Positions 5,283-12,456 of a stretch of DNA of 13,637 nt are shown here, one piece after another; the first letter of the stretch is position 1; each line of letters opens with the position of its first letter. The position numbers and the translations under genes are program-made. The notes beneath the pieces are model-generated. The model did not search any database. It saw only the letters and a list, made by a program, of their open reading frames with translations, and was not told where the DNA came from. The stretch lies in contig JAGDMJ010000035.1 in the NCBI GenBank assembly GCA_017860555.1, positions 1 to 13,637 on the forward strand. Direction: 5' to 3'. This DNA comes from Bacteroidota bacterium. Its GTDB lineage: Bacteria > Bacteroidota > Ignavibacteria > UBA10030 > UBA6906.

Positions 5283-7700
5283 TCAGTTTATCGCCAAAGG
5301 CTGAAGGTCCAACCTGGACATCTCCTGCTTCCTAGAATCCTCCTCCGAGAGGAGCGCCAGATCCAGGACCTGGCTCATCTCTTTCACGAAGTGGAACTGG
5401 ATCGTATGTCCACCTTCAAAAGCGGCTTTCGGGATCTCGTCAACGTCAATCCTGTTCCGCTCCGGAAGAATGATCGTTTTGACTCCCGCCCGGTGCGCGG
5501 CGAGCACTTTCTCCTTTACGCCGCCAATGGGAAGCACAGCACCCCGCAGGGTGATCTCCCCGGTCATGGCCAGGTCATTCCGCACCAGCCTTCCCGTCAG
5601 CAGCGATGTCAGCGCCGTCAGCATCGTGATCCCCGCTGACGGGCCGTCCTTCGGGATCGCCCCTGCCGGCACGTGGACATGGATGTCGGTCTTCGAGCGG
5701 AAGTCGGGTGATATCCCGAGCTTCCTCGCGTTTGCGGCAATGTAGCTCAGCGCCGCCTGGGCCGACTCCTTCATCACATCTCCGAGCTGGCCGGTCAGGA
5801 TCAGCTTTCCATTCCCTTCCATCTGGGTCGCCTCGATGAACAGGATGTCCCCACCCACCGGGGTCCAGGCAAGACCCACAACCACCCCTGCCCGGTTGAT
5901 GCGCTCGGAAACCTCCGGGAAGAATTTCTGCTGGCCCAGGTAACGCGTCAGCGAATCCTTCTTGACAACAACCCGTTCTCTGGTCCCCTCGGCGATCTCG
6001 CGAACCGCCCCGCGGGCGATTCCCGCGATGCGCCGTTCGAGATTGCGGACGCCCGCCTCCCTCGTATACCCTTCGATGATGGCCCGCAGTGTCTCATCGT
6101 CGATCTCCAGTTGATCGGGCTTCAACCCATGCTCCTCCAGCTGTTTGGGCAGGAGGAAACGCCGGGCGATATGCAGCTTCTCATCCACGACATAACTCGG
6201 TATCTCGATGATCTCCATCCGGTCCCTCAGGGCCGGGGGCACAGACTCGATCATGTTCGCGGTCGCAATGAACATCACCTTCGACAGGTCAAATGGCACC
6301 TCAAGGTAATGGTCGCTGAATGAAAAATTCTGCTCCGGGTCGAGCACTTCCAACAAAGCCGCGGACGGGTCTCCACGGAAGTCCTGGCCAACCTTGTCGA
6401 TCTCGTCCAGGACGAAGACCGGATTGATCGAACCCGCCTTCTTCAGCCCCTGGATGATCCGCCCAGGCAAGGCGCCGATGTATGTTCTCCTGTGACCGCG
6501 GATCTCCGCCTCATCATGCACGCCTCCCAGGGAAATGCGCACGAATTTCCTGCCGAGCGCATTGGCAATGGACCGCCCCAGCGAAGTCTTCCCGACGCCC
6601 GGAGGGCCGACGAAGACCAGGATCGGCCCCCGCATGTCTTTCTTCAGCTTTCGGACGGCGAGGTATTCAAGGATCCTCTTCTTCACCTCCTGCAGCCCGT
6701 AATGATCCCGGTCCAGCACTTCTCGCGCTTTCCCGATGTCCAGCGTATCCGTCGTGCTGACGCTCCACGGAAGATCCAGGATCCAGTCGAGGTAGTTCCT
6801 TGTGACCGTGTACTCCGGGGAAGCCTGGTTCATCTGGGAGAGCTTCTTCGCCTCCCTGGTGACAACTTTCAATGCCTCTTCGGGAAGCCGGGCATCGTCG
6901 ATCCGTTTCTTGAGCTCGTTCTGATCCACGTTCCCTTCATCCTCGCCGAGCTCTTTCTTGATGGCCTTCATCTGCTCGCGAAGATAATACTCCCTCTGCG
7001 ATTTATTGATCTCTTCCTGAACCTCGGACTGAATCTTCGTCCCGAGTTCCAGTTTTTGCACGAGCTTCGTGAGGATGAGCATGGTAAGCTCAAGCCGCTT
7101 CCGGACATCCACGCTTTCCAGCACCTGTTGTTTCTCCGGTACGCTCACCGGCAGGGCCGACGCGATGATGTCCGCGATGGCGTCCGGTTCGTTGATATTC
7201 AGGATGATGGAAAGCTGTTCGTCGTTCAGGTTCGGCGACAACTCGACCGCTTTCTTGAAGAGGCTCTTCAGATTGGTTGCCATCGCCTCGATCTCCATCC
7301 CTTCGCTCTGGATATCCTCGCGTTCCCGCACCACAGCGCGGATGTACGGCTCGGCATGAAGGATCGAGATCAGCTGGACGCGCCGGATGCCCTGCACAAG
7401 CACGCTGCGTGTCCCGTCAGCCAGCGTGAAGGTCTTCAAGATCTTGGCCAGGGTCCCGAACCAGTGAATATCGGTTTCCTTCGGCTTTTCGATTGATTCG
7501 TCTGTCTGGGCCACGATCACCAGGAGCCCTTCGCCTTGAGAGGCTTCCTCGATGACTTTGATGCTGCTTTCCCTCCCGACCGTCAACGGCATGACCTGAC
7601 GGGGGAAGAACACGGAATTGCGGAGAGGCAACACCGGCATCGCTTTGGGGACGGATGTCGGCCCCGACTCCACTTCCTTCTCGTTTTTCTCTTGCGCCAT
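5283..7700 (-). CDS. lon: ATP-dependent protease Lon
   Basis: Lon is the cytoplasmic AAA+ serine protease that degrades misfolded and regulatory proteins. With the start at ATG 7700 it has 805 residues, normal for the family. The N-terminal substrate-binding domain begins at PVLPLRNSVFFP (about 22-33). Walker A is GPPGVGKT (about 365-372) and Walker B VFVLDEID (about 428-435). The proteolytic domain has the nucleophile S688 in KDGPSAG and the partner lysine K729 in PIGGVKEK. An in-frame upstream start at 7763 would add 21 non-homologous residues encoded by a terminator hairpin. I therefore prefer 7700, which reads MAQEKNEK and has AGGAAGAGGA directly upstream. The three hsp20 genes upstream make heat-shock co-regulation likely, although a terminator-like hairpin (7727-7776) lies between. 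A strong terminator follows the gene. Confidence 0.97.
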   Translation of the reverse strand: MAQEKNEKEVESGPTSVPKAMPVLPLRNSVFFPRQVMPLTVGRESSIKVIEEASQGEGLLVIVAQTDESIEKPKETDIHWFGTLAKILKTFTLADGTRSVLVQGIRRVQLISILHAEPYIRAVVREREDIQSEGMEIEAMATNLKSLFKKAVELSPNLNDEQLSIILNINEPDAIADIIASALPVSVPEKQQVLESVDVRKRLELTMLILTKLVQKLELGTKIQSEVQEEINKSQREYYLREQMKAIKKELGEDEGNVDQNELKKRIDDARLPEEALKVVTREAKKLSQMNQASPEYTVTRNYLDWILDLPWSVSTTDTLDIGKAREVLDRDHYGLQEVKKRILEYLAVRKLKKDMRGPILVFVGPPGVGKTSLGRSIANALGRKFVRISLGGVHDEAEIRGHRRTYIGALPGRIIQGLKKAGSINPVFVLDEIDKVGQDFRGDPSAALLEVLDPEQNFSFSDHYLEVPFDLSKVMFIATANMIESVPPALRDRMEIIEIPSYVVDEKLHIARRFLLPKQLEEHGLKPDQLEIDDETLRAIIEGYTREAGVRNLERRIAGIARGAVREIAEGTRERVVVKKDSLTRYLGQQKFFPEVSERINRAGVVVGLAWTPVGGDILFIEATQMEGNGKLILTGQLGDVMKESAQAALSYIAANARKLGISPDFRSKTDIHVHVPAGAIPKDGPSAGITMLTALTSLLTGRLVRNDLAMTGEITLRGAVLPIGGVKEKVLAAHRAGVKTIILPERNRIDVDEIPKAAFEGGHTIQFHFVKEMSQVLDLALLSEEDSRKQEMSRLDLQPLAIN

Positions 7701-7726
7701 TTCCTCTTCCTCGCGAGTAGTAGATG

Positions 7727-7776
7727 AAATAAAAAAGAACGGGATTCCGCAGGCTCCCACCATTCCTGCAGATCCC
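7727..7776 (-). terminator. Intrinsic terminator (or attenuator) between hsp20 cluster and lon
   Basis: On the minus strand GGGATCTGCAGG (7776-7765) pairs with CCTGCGGAATCCC (7753-7741). The result is a stem of about 12 bp with one bulged A and one G-T wobble, an 11-nt loop, and GTTCTTTTTTATTT after it. It begins about 29 nt past the stop of the third hsp20 gene. Its T-tract ends only about 27 nt before the lon ATG, so there is little room for a separate lon promoter downstream of it. Confidence 0.8.
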
Positions 7777-7804
7777 GCTTTGCTCGAGGTGATCGTCGTG
7801 TCGG

Positions 7805-8272
7805 TTACTTCACCTTGACTTCGATTTGCTTCGGCCTGGCTTCTTCCGCCTTCGGCATGGTGATCGTCAGGATACCTTCCTTGTATTCCGCCTCGATCCC
7901 GTTGCTCTTGACGGACGACGGCAGGGAAAACGACCGCTGGAAGGAGCCGTAATACCGCTCAACACGATGCGCGCCTCCCTCCTTCCCCTTCTTTTCCTCC
8001 TTCTTCTCACCGCGGATGGTCAGCACATTGTCCTGCATCGTGATCTTCACATCGTCTTTCTTGACGCCGGGCAATTCAACCTTTGCGACATAGGCCTCGT
8101 CCTCCTCGACGATGTCCGCTGCGGGCTTCCAGTCTCGAGCAAGGAGCGATGATTCGTCGCGGTCAGTCCGGAAGAAATCATCGAACATCCTGTTGATCTC
8201 CCGCTGCATGCCCAGAATGTCCGTCGGGAAGTTCACAAGTTCCCGGCCGGGGTTCCAACGTACGATAGCCAT
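7805..8272 (-). CDS. Hsp20/alpha-crystallin small heat-shock protein (third copy)
   Basis: This 155-residue small heat-shock protein is an ATP-independent holdase that keeps unfolding proteins soluble. The alpha-crystallin domain spans about residues 45-150. It contains the blocks KVELPGVKKDDVKITMQDN and VLTIRGEKKEE, an ERYYGSFQRSFSLP strand, and the late consensus GILTITMPKAEEA. The C-terminal IXI-like motif is IEV in QIEVKVK. An N-terminal WNPGRELVNFPTDIL and a MQREINRMFDDFF stretch are typical of bacterial class A Hsp20. I chose ATG 8272 because GGAGGG lies 7-8 nt upstream; an in-frame ATG at 8317 overlaps the previous gene. It begins 25 bp after the second hsp20 and has the most canonical sequence of the three copies. 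Confidence 0.95.
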   Translation of the reverse strand: MAIVRWNPGRELVNFPTDILGMQREINRMFDDFFRTDRDESSLLARDWKPAADIVEEDEAYVAKVELPGVKKDDVKITMQDNVLTIRGEKKEEKKGKEGGAHRVERYYGSFQRSFSLPSSVKSNGIEAEYKEGILTITMPKAEEARPKQIEVKVK

Positions 8273-8297
8273 GTTTGATCCCTCCTTTTCCGATATT

Positions 8298-8696
8298 TCA
8301 TCGTATAGAAATCTCATGGGGTTTCAGCTCCTCGTTCTTGAAGAGCTTTATGGTGAGGACTCCGTCCTGAAAATGAGCGTCCACATTTTTCAGATCAATA
8401 CCTTCGCCGAGAGAGAACGCCCGCGAAAAACCGGTCCCGCGTGTTTCCTCATGCAAAACGGTCCCGGGTTGATGTGCACGCCCGATTGCAGGAGCGCTGA
8501 CCGTCAGGTTGCCTCGCTCCAGGCGGACCCTGATGCTCTCTTTTTGCGCCCCCGGCATGTCCAGCATGATCACATAGGCATCCTGGGTTTCGTAAATATC
8601 CGCAAGGGGGGGAAGATACTGATCTTCACGCCCCTCCGGGCGCGTGACTGGTTCGGAACTCCCGTGTGTCACAGCAATCTCTTTGTTGTTTGTCAT
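8298..8696 (-). CDS. Hsp20 family protein, divergent (second copy)
   Basis: This 132-residue protein has a recognisable alpha-crystallin domain (about residues 30-130). It begins LADIYETQDAYVIMLDMPGAQKE, followed by a strand with LTVSAPAIG. The pattern RGTGFSRAFSLGEGIDLKNVDA then leads to the consensus DGVLTIKLFK and a terminal ISI (IXI-type) motif. It lacks a full N-terminal arm: only about 25 polar residues precede the domain, against 35-45 in its neighbours. It is clearly less similar to either neighbour than they are to each other. The start ATG at 8696 has AGGAGG about 5 nt upstream. It is 19 bp downstream of the first copy and 25 bp upstream of the third, so the three form an operon. 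A specialised or co-assembling subunit is possible but not shown. Confidence 0.92.
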   Translation of the reverse strand: MTNNKEIAVTHGSSEPVTRPEGREDQYLPPLADIYETQDAYVIMLDMPGAQKESIRVRLERGNLTVSAPAIGRAHQPGTVLHEETRGTGFSRAFSLGEGIDLKNVDAHFQDGVLTIKLFKNEELKPHEISIR

Positions 8697-8715
8697 GTTC
8701 TCCTCCTTCGACGTC

Positions 8716-9147
8716 TTACTTTATTTTCACTTCACGAGGTTTTGCCTCTTCGGCCTTCGGTAAAACCACCCGAAGGATTCCGTCCGATAAATCTGCCGAA
8801 ATGCGGTCGCCGTCAACGTGCCGGGGCAGTTCAATCACCCTGGAAAAACTCCCCGTCCTGATTTCCTTCCTCAACCACTCGGCTTTGTCCGGCATCGCGC
8901 CAACTTTCCGCTCGCCGCTGATTGTGAGCAGGCCGTTGTCCAGTGTCAGATGAACATCTTCTTTCCTCACACCGGGTATCTCAGCAACCACGATAAAGTC
9001 CTCGTTGCTGTCAAAGATGTTCACGGATGGATAATGCTCGCCGGAACGGAGGAATCTTCCCGGAACCGCTCCTCCGGAGAACCCCTGGAAAAGATTTCCA
9101 ATTTCTCGCTCCAGGCTGAGAATATCATCGAAGACTGTCAATGCCAT
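8716..9147 (-). CDS. Hsp20/alpha-crystallin small heat-shock protein (first copy)
   Basis: This 143-residue small heat-shock protein is the first gene of the cluster. The N-terminal arm MALTVFDDILSLEREIGNLFQGF precedes the alpha-crystallin domain (about residues 40-143). Within it are VVAEIPGVRKEDVHLTLDNG, LLTISGERK, a GSFSRVIELPRHVDGDRI strand and the consensus DGILRVVLPKAEEAKPRE, ending in VKIK. The start ATG at 9147 has GAGGAGG about 5-6 nt upstream. The 286-bp region upstream holds inverted repeats and candidate promoters, described separately. No CIRCE-type element was seen there, so HrcA control is not indicated. Confidence 0.95.
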   Translation of the reverse strand: MALTVFDDILSLEREIGNLFQGFSGGAVPGRFLRSGEHYPSVNIFDSNEDFIVVAEIPGVRKEDVHLTLDNGLLTISGERKVGAMPDKAEWLRKEIRTGSFSRVIELPRHVDGDRISADLSDGILRVVLPKAEEAKPREVKIK

Positions 9148-9204
9148 TGTGTTTCCTCCTCATTTGTGATTTTCTGTCGGTGAATCTGATTGACCTCTGT
9201 GTTT

Positions 9205-9220
9205 TCAATCCATGTGCCAG
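9205..9220 (-). promoter_or_regulatory. Candidate sigma-54 (-24/-12) promoter of the hsp20 operon
   Basis: The minus strand reads CTGGCAC-ATGGA-TTGAA (9220-9204). This matches the sigma-54 pattern TGGCAC-N5-TTGCA with the correct 10-nt distance between the -24 GG and the -12 element. The invariant-type -12 GC is GA here, which weakens the call. The predicted start near 9194 would give a leader of about 46 nt to the first hsp20 ATG. Confidence 0.35.
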
Positions 9221-9242
9221 AATTCAGACGTCGTTGTTATTC

Positions 9243-9273
9243 ATTATCCCGTAAGGAGTTACAGGGGTGTCAG
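9243..9273 (-). promoter_or_regulatory. Alternative sigma-70-type promoter candidate for hsp20
   Basis: On the minus strand CTGACA (9273-9268) and GATAAT (9248-9243) each differ from consensus at one base, but their 19-bp spacing is longer than the optimal 17. It competes with the sigma-54-like element as the main promoter. The half-site cluster lies directly upstream of its -35. Confidence 0.35.
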
Positions 9274-9287
9274 TGTGTTTGGGGTCG

Positions 9288-9325
9288 AAGTGTCATGGCA
9301 AGATGACATGTGATACATGACACTT
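9288..9325. promoter_or_regulatory. Inverted-repeat operator candidate upstream of hsp20
   Basis: AAGTGTCATG (9288-9297) is the perfect inverse of CATGACACTT (9316-9325), with an 18-bp spacer. Nested in it, TGTCAT (9291-9296) and ATGACA (9303-9308) form a second perfect inverted repeat with a 6-bp spacer. A further TGTCA is at 9268-9272. The cluster is about 80-120 bp upstream of the sigma-54-like -12 site. This position suits an enhancer-binding activator, or an operator for the sigma-70 alternative. Confidence 0.5.
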
Positions 9326-9365
9326 TATCACCCGCTGTCTGCAAATTCGTCGCAGACGTCTGCCA

Positions 9366-9408
9366 TAAAGACACAAAGTCCGGTACCCGCTCAAGCGAGT
9401 ACCGGACT
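9366..9408 (-). terminator. Hairpin terminator of the cupredoxin-like gene
   Basis: AGTCCGGTAC (9377-9386) and GTACCGGACT (9399-9408) form a perfect 10-bp stem, extended inside by CGC/GCG pairs after one mismatch. On the minus strand the stem is followed by TTGTGTCTTTAT, a moderately T-rich tail. It starts about 25 nt after the stop at 9434. It separates that gene from the hsp20 control region. Confidence 0.7.
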
Positions 9409-9433
9409 ATTGATACGAATTCTGGAGGAAAGA

Positions 9434-10252
9434 TTACCGCAATTGCAACTGGAAATCAGCCCGAGAGGTCTTTCCTTTCTCCACGGAGATATGACTTTCC
9501 GTCACATAAGGCTCTTCGTACTCGTAGCGAACAGCCTTCCCTTTGCTGGAATCGATTCTTGTGACCCTGACCCCCTCGTGCCACATCACGAGACGGTATT
9601 CTCCGGGCGGGATATCACTGATGAAGTAATTGCCGTCACTGTCTGTCACCGTGTAGTAAGGGTGCTCGGCGACCATGATATAGGCGCTCATCCAGGGGTG
9701 CCCCGCATCGCACGTGGCAACGAGGAACCCGGGCCTTCGAATCCGGGAGGCCTGAATGACCGTCCGCTGCCCTTTGATCGGTTGTGCGATATTCACAACG
9801 GAGGCCCTCCCCGCGCCAAGCTCCGAAAGGTGCACATTGTGCAGCACCGGATCGCTGTTCACGATCTCCAGCGGCACACCATATGGCAAGACCGAAACGT
9901 GCGGGGTATATTTGCATTCCTTCTGATCCAGCAGATACTTCTTGCCCGGGGCGAATGACTTCCCCTCACCGATCTGCTCAATATAGACAATGGCGTTCTT
10001 TACTCCGCCGTTTCGTCCCGTGGTCAGTTTCGAGAGCAACACCGTGGGACCGCAGATTTTGTCGTCTTTTCCTGTCGGAACAGTGAAATCTGAAGCGCTG
10101 CCGGACAGACGGACCGTGCCACGGACCAAACCCCCATTGCGCACATCGACCGTCCTGTATCCGGGTTCGGCGCCCTGGAGCGAGTTCCAACCGATCAGCA
10201 ACAAGGGCATGATGACCCTGCCGAAGACACGAACCATCGTGCGTTGAAGCAT
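9434..10252 (-). CDS. Secreted cupredoxin-like protein with carboxypeptidase-regulatory-like domain
   Basis: This 272-residue protein starts at ATG 10252 with a signal peptide (about residues 1-28: basic start, then VIMPLLLIGW, possible cleavage near LQGAEP). It belongs to a family of exported proteins in which a GTV-type beta strand is followed by a cupredoxin-like fold. DPVLHNVHL (H138, H141) and CDAGHPWM (C181, H185, M188) resemble the His-Cys-His-Met ligands of type 1 copper sites. From about 195 a carboxypeptidase-regulatory-like unit follows (YYTVTDSDGNYFISDIPPG, then YRLVMWHEG). C67 and C113 could form a disulfide. Copper binding and an electron-transfer role are inferred from family resemblance only. 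The start is chosen for AAAGGGTG about 6 nt upstream; a longer in-frame start at 10396 adds 48 residues without signal character. It stands alone, 214 bp from trxB, with its own terminator. Confidence 0.75.
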   Translation of the reverse strand: MLQRTMVRVFGRVIMPLLLIGWNSLQGAEPGYRTVDVRNGGLVRGTVRLSGSASDFTVPTGKDDKICGPTVLLSKLTTGRNGGVKNAIVYIEQIGEGKSFAPGKKYLLDQKECKYTPHVSVLPYGVPLEIVNSDPVLHNVHLSELGAGRASVVNIAQPIKGQRTVIQASRIRRPGFLVATCDAGHPWMSAYIMVAEHPYYTVTDSDGNYFISDIPPGEYRLVMWHEGVRVTRIDSSKGKAVRYEYEEPYVTESHISVEKGKTSRADFQLQLR

Positions 10253-10389
10253 GCAGCACCCTTTGCATTCTACCTCTGACCCTGATGTCCGGCCGGAGAC
10301 AACGGCCCCTGATGGAGACTTTACCAGAACAATGCAGTCTCTTAAATCGTTCTCCACGACATTCAAGCCACTGCCATCCTCCCCCCGGT

Positions 10390-10432
10390 CCATCAACGCA
10401 GATCTCTATGCATCGGTGTGCATCTGTGTTCC
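10390..10432. repeat. Short degenerate tandem repeat, possible dispersed-repeat fragment
   Basis: GCATCGGTGT (10410-10419) is followed at once by GCATCTGTGT (10420-10429), identical in 9 of 10 bases. It is flanked by AACGCAGATCTCT on the left and TCC on the right. The ATCTGCGT/CATCGGTGT/CATCTGTGT wording resembles short intergenic repeats that I recall from many environmental bacterial genomes. Only one locus is visible here, so the dispersed nature is unproven. It lies in the 214-bp gap between trxB and the cupredoxin-like gene, where I see no clear promoter or terminator. Confidence 0.4.
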
Positions 10433-10466
10433 AAAACCCGTGTTCTCCCCCCATCTCCAGCGAGCG

Positions 10467-11411
10467 TCAATCATGCTGGCTTTCCAGCCACCGCTCCGCA
10501 TCGATGGCAGCTTTGCATCCCGAACCGGCGGCGGTGATGGCCTGGCGGTAGATGCTGTCGGCAACATCTCCTGCGGCAAAGACCCCCTGGATACTTGTGC
10601 GCGTACTCCCCTCACGGGTCATGATGTAACCGACAGGATCCATGTCCAGCTGCCCGACAAAAAGTTCCGTGTTCGGTTTGTGGCCAATCCCCATGAAGAC
10701 ACCATCGGTCCGCAGAATTGAGGTAGCACCCGTCTTCACGTTCTTGAGCCTCACCCCCGTGACCGCTTTCTTTCCGCCTTCGTTCTTCCCGAGAATCTCA
10801 TCGATCACAGAATCCCACACGAAGCCGATCTTTGGGTTCTTCTGAGCTTTGTCCTGCATGATCTTTGTCGCCCGGAGCGCATCGCGCCGGTGAACGATCG
10901 TGACCTTGGATGCGAACTTGCTCAGGAACGTGGCTTCCTCGATGGCAGTATCTCCGCCGCCGACGACCACCACCTCAAGGTTCCTGAAGAAAAAACCGTC
11001 GCACGTCGCGCAAGCCGAAACGCCGTATCCCATATACTCCGCTTCCGAGGAAATGCCGAGCCATTTCGCGGAGGCCCCTGTTGCCACGATGACGGCATCA
11101 GCGCTGTATTCCTCTTTGTCCGTCCGGAGAAGGAATGGGCGCGCGGAGAAGTCGACGCTGACGATGTCCAGGTAGATCGACGTCGCGCCGAACTTGTGCG
11201 CCTGCTGGCGGAACAGTTCCATCAACTCCGGGCCGAGGATACCGTTGGGAAAAGCCGGGAAGTTCTCGACCTCTGTCGTAATCGTGAGCTGCCCGCCCGG
11301 CTGAATCCCTTCGAACACGACCGGGTTCAGATTTGCGCGCGCCGCGTAGAGCGCGGCCGTGAGCCCCGCGGGTCCCGATCCGACAATGATGAGCTTATGA
11401 TGTTTGGACAT
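10467..11411 (-). CDS. trxB: Thioredoxin-disulfide reductase
   Basis: TrxB is the cytoplasmic FAD enzyme that passes electrons from NADPH to thioredoxin. This copy has 314 residues, the usual size of the low-molecular-weight form. The FAD P-loop GSGPAG lies at about 11-16 and PGGQLTITTEVENFP at about 38-52. The redox-active CATC is C134/C137. The NADPH domain has GGGDTA (about 151-156) and HRRDALRA (from about 174), the HRR being the NADPH-binding signature, and the second FAD motif GVFAAGDV is at about 276-283. The start ATG at 11411 has GGAG 5 nt upstream; an in-frame GTG two codons earlier overlaps that SD and is less likely. It follows queG by 36 bp and ends the MBL-Rieske-queG-trxB run. 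No clear terminator was seen after it. Confidence 0.96.
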   Translation of the reverse strand: MSKHHKLIIVGSGPAGLTAALYAARANLNPVVFEGIQPGGQLTITTEVENFPAFPNGILGPELMELFRQQAHKFGATSIYLDIVSVDFSARPFLLRTDKEEYSADAVIVATGASAKWLGISSEAEYMGYGVSACATCDGFFFRNLEVVVVGGGDTAIEEATFLSKFASKVTIVHRRDALRATKIMQDKAQKNPKIGFVWDSVIDEILGKNEGGKKAVTGVRLKNVKTGATSILRTDGVFMGIGHKPNTELFVGQLDMDPVGYIMTREGSTRTSIQGVFAAGDVADSIYRQAITAAGSGCKAAIDAERWLESQHD

Positions 11412-11447
11412 GGTCACTCCATTAGATGCTCGGGAATCCCCGGAGGG

Positions 11448-12440
11448 TCACGAGGTCCTGCGGGACGGATGATCCCGGACGATGCCGATATTTCTCATCA
11501 ATCCCTCCCACTTTGTCCGCCTGATGGGACTCTCCCGGAATCGGTCGGCAAATTCCTCCCTGCTCATCCTGGACCATTCGTCCAGTCTCGGTCCGGCACG
11601 GTCCTCCCGCGGCATGAAGGCCTCTTCCTGGCTCGGCCGTGAAAACTTCTCGTTCCATGGACAGACGTCCTGGCATACATCGCAACCGTAGATCCATCCG
11701 TCAAACTGCGCCGTCACGTCGCCAGAGATCCCGGCGCGATGCTCAATCGTAAGATACGAAAGGCATCTCCGGGAATCTACAAGGTACGGCTCCACGATGG
11801 CCCCGGTCGGACAGGCCTCGATACACAAGGTGCAGGAGCCGCAATGATCGGTGGCGGGAGGATCCGGCCGCAATGAGAGGGTGGTGATGATCTCTCCCAG
11901 AAAGATCCATGATCCGAACTCCCTGCTGATCACATTCGTATGTTTCCCCTGCCAGCCGATGCCGGACAACTGTGCCCATGCTTTTTCCAGAACCGGCCCG
12001 GTGTCGACATACCACGTGGCTTCCGAGCCGGCAAACGTCATGGTCATCCAGTCGCGCAATTCCTCCAGCCGTCTGCCCATCAGCAGGTGATAATCTTCTC
12101 CCCACGCGTACCGCGAGATCTTGCCATGCTCTTCGTCAGCGCGATGTGTGAATGGCGTATAGTAGTTGACCGCCACGCACACCACCGACATTGCTCCCGG
12201 CAGAATTTCCCGCGGATCGCTCCGTTTCTCGGTTCGCCGCTCCATCCACGCCATGGAACCCTGATACCCGCGTTGGAGCCATTCCTTCAGCCGGGCCCCT
12301 TCATCCGCGAGCGTCCCGGCGGAAGCAATGCCGACCATCGAGAAGCCAAGCTCATGGGCCTTGGCTTTTATGTCGGCTTCTGCCTGATTGTATTCTGCCA
12401 CGTTTTTCCCCCGCACGTATGGAAGTTCGCCGCTGCACAT
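11448..12440 (-). CDS. queG: Epoxyqueuosine reductase QueG
   Basis: QueG carries out the last step of queuosine synthesis, the cobalamin- and Fe-S-dependent reduction of epoxyqueuosine in tRNA. The 330-residue protein shows the block YVDTGPVLEKAWAQLSGIGW (about 144-163), where D146 matches the catalytic Asp position, then GKHTN. It also has two [4Fe-4S] motifs: CGSCTLCIEACP (C200, C203, C206, C210) and, with RRCLSYLTIEH (C226), GCDVCQDVCPWN (C253, C256, C260). It lacks the extra C-terminal HEAT-like part seen in longer QueG proteins, so it is a short form. The ATG at 12440 is used here, but its first 13 residues are atypical. A GTG at 12401 with GGGGG upstream, giving VAEYNQAEADIKAKA, is a credible alternative. 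It follows the Rieske gene by 16 bp. Confidence 0.94.
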   Translation of the reverse strand: MCSGELPYVRGKNVAEYNQAEADIKAKAHELGFSMVGIASAGTLADEGARLKEWLQRGYQGSMAWMERRTEKRSDPREILPGAMSVVCVAVNYYTPFTHRADEEHGKISRYAWGEDYHLLMGRRLEELRDWMTMTFAGSEATWYVDTGPVLEKAWAQLSGIGWQGKHTNVISREFGSWIFLGEIITTLSLRPDPPATDHCGSCTLCIEACPTGAIVEPYLVDSRRCLSYLTIEHRAGISGDVTAQFDGWIYGCDVCQDVCPWNEKFSRPSQEEAFMPREDRAGPRLDEWSRMSREEFADRFRESPIRRTKWEGLMRNIGIVRDHPSRRTS

Positions 12441-12456
12441 CTTCTTGCTGGATCCT

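Noticed and set aside
6492..7496. A 334-codon open frame on the plus strand
   Set aside because: It is antisense to lon, which is complete and conserved across this stretch.
7701..7763. Extended N-terminus of Lon from an upstream in-frame start
   Set aside because: These codons fall in the terminator hairpin and T-tract, do not resemble Lon N-termini, and a good SD precedes the start at 7700.
9352..9363. 12-bp palindrome GCAGACGTCTGC, with GTCTGC-N9-GCAGAC beside it
   Set aside because: A few 12-bp palindromes are expected by chance in a window this size. It is farther from the hsp20 promoters than the 9288-9325 repeat, so I did not call it a site.
9148..9433. CIRCE or HAIR heat-shock operator
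   Set aside because: I looked for TTAGCACTC-N9-GAGTGCTAA and CTTGAGT-N7-ACTCAAG patterns; neither is present. The CTCAAGCGAG string belongs to the terminator hairpin.
10288..10297. 10-bp palindrome TCCGGCCGGA before the cupredoxin-like gene
   Set aside because: Its length is at chance level for GC-rich sequence and no promoter could be placed next to it.
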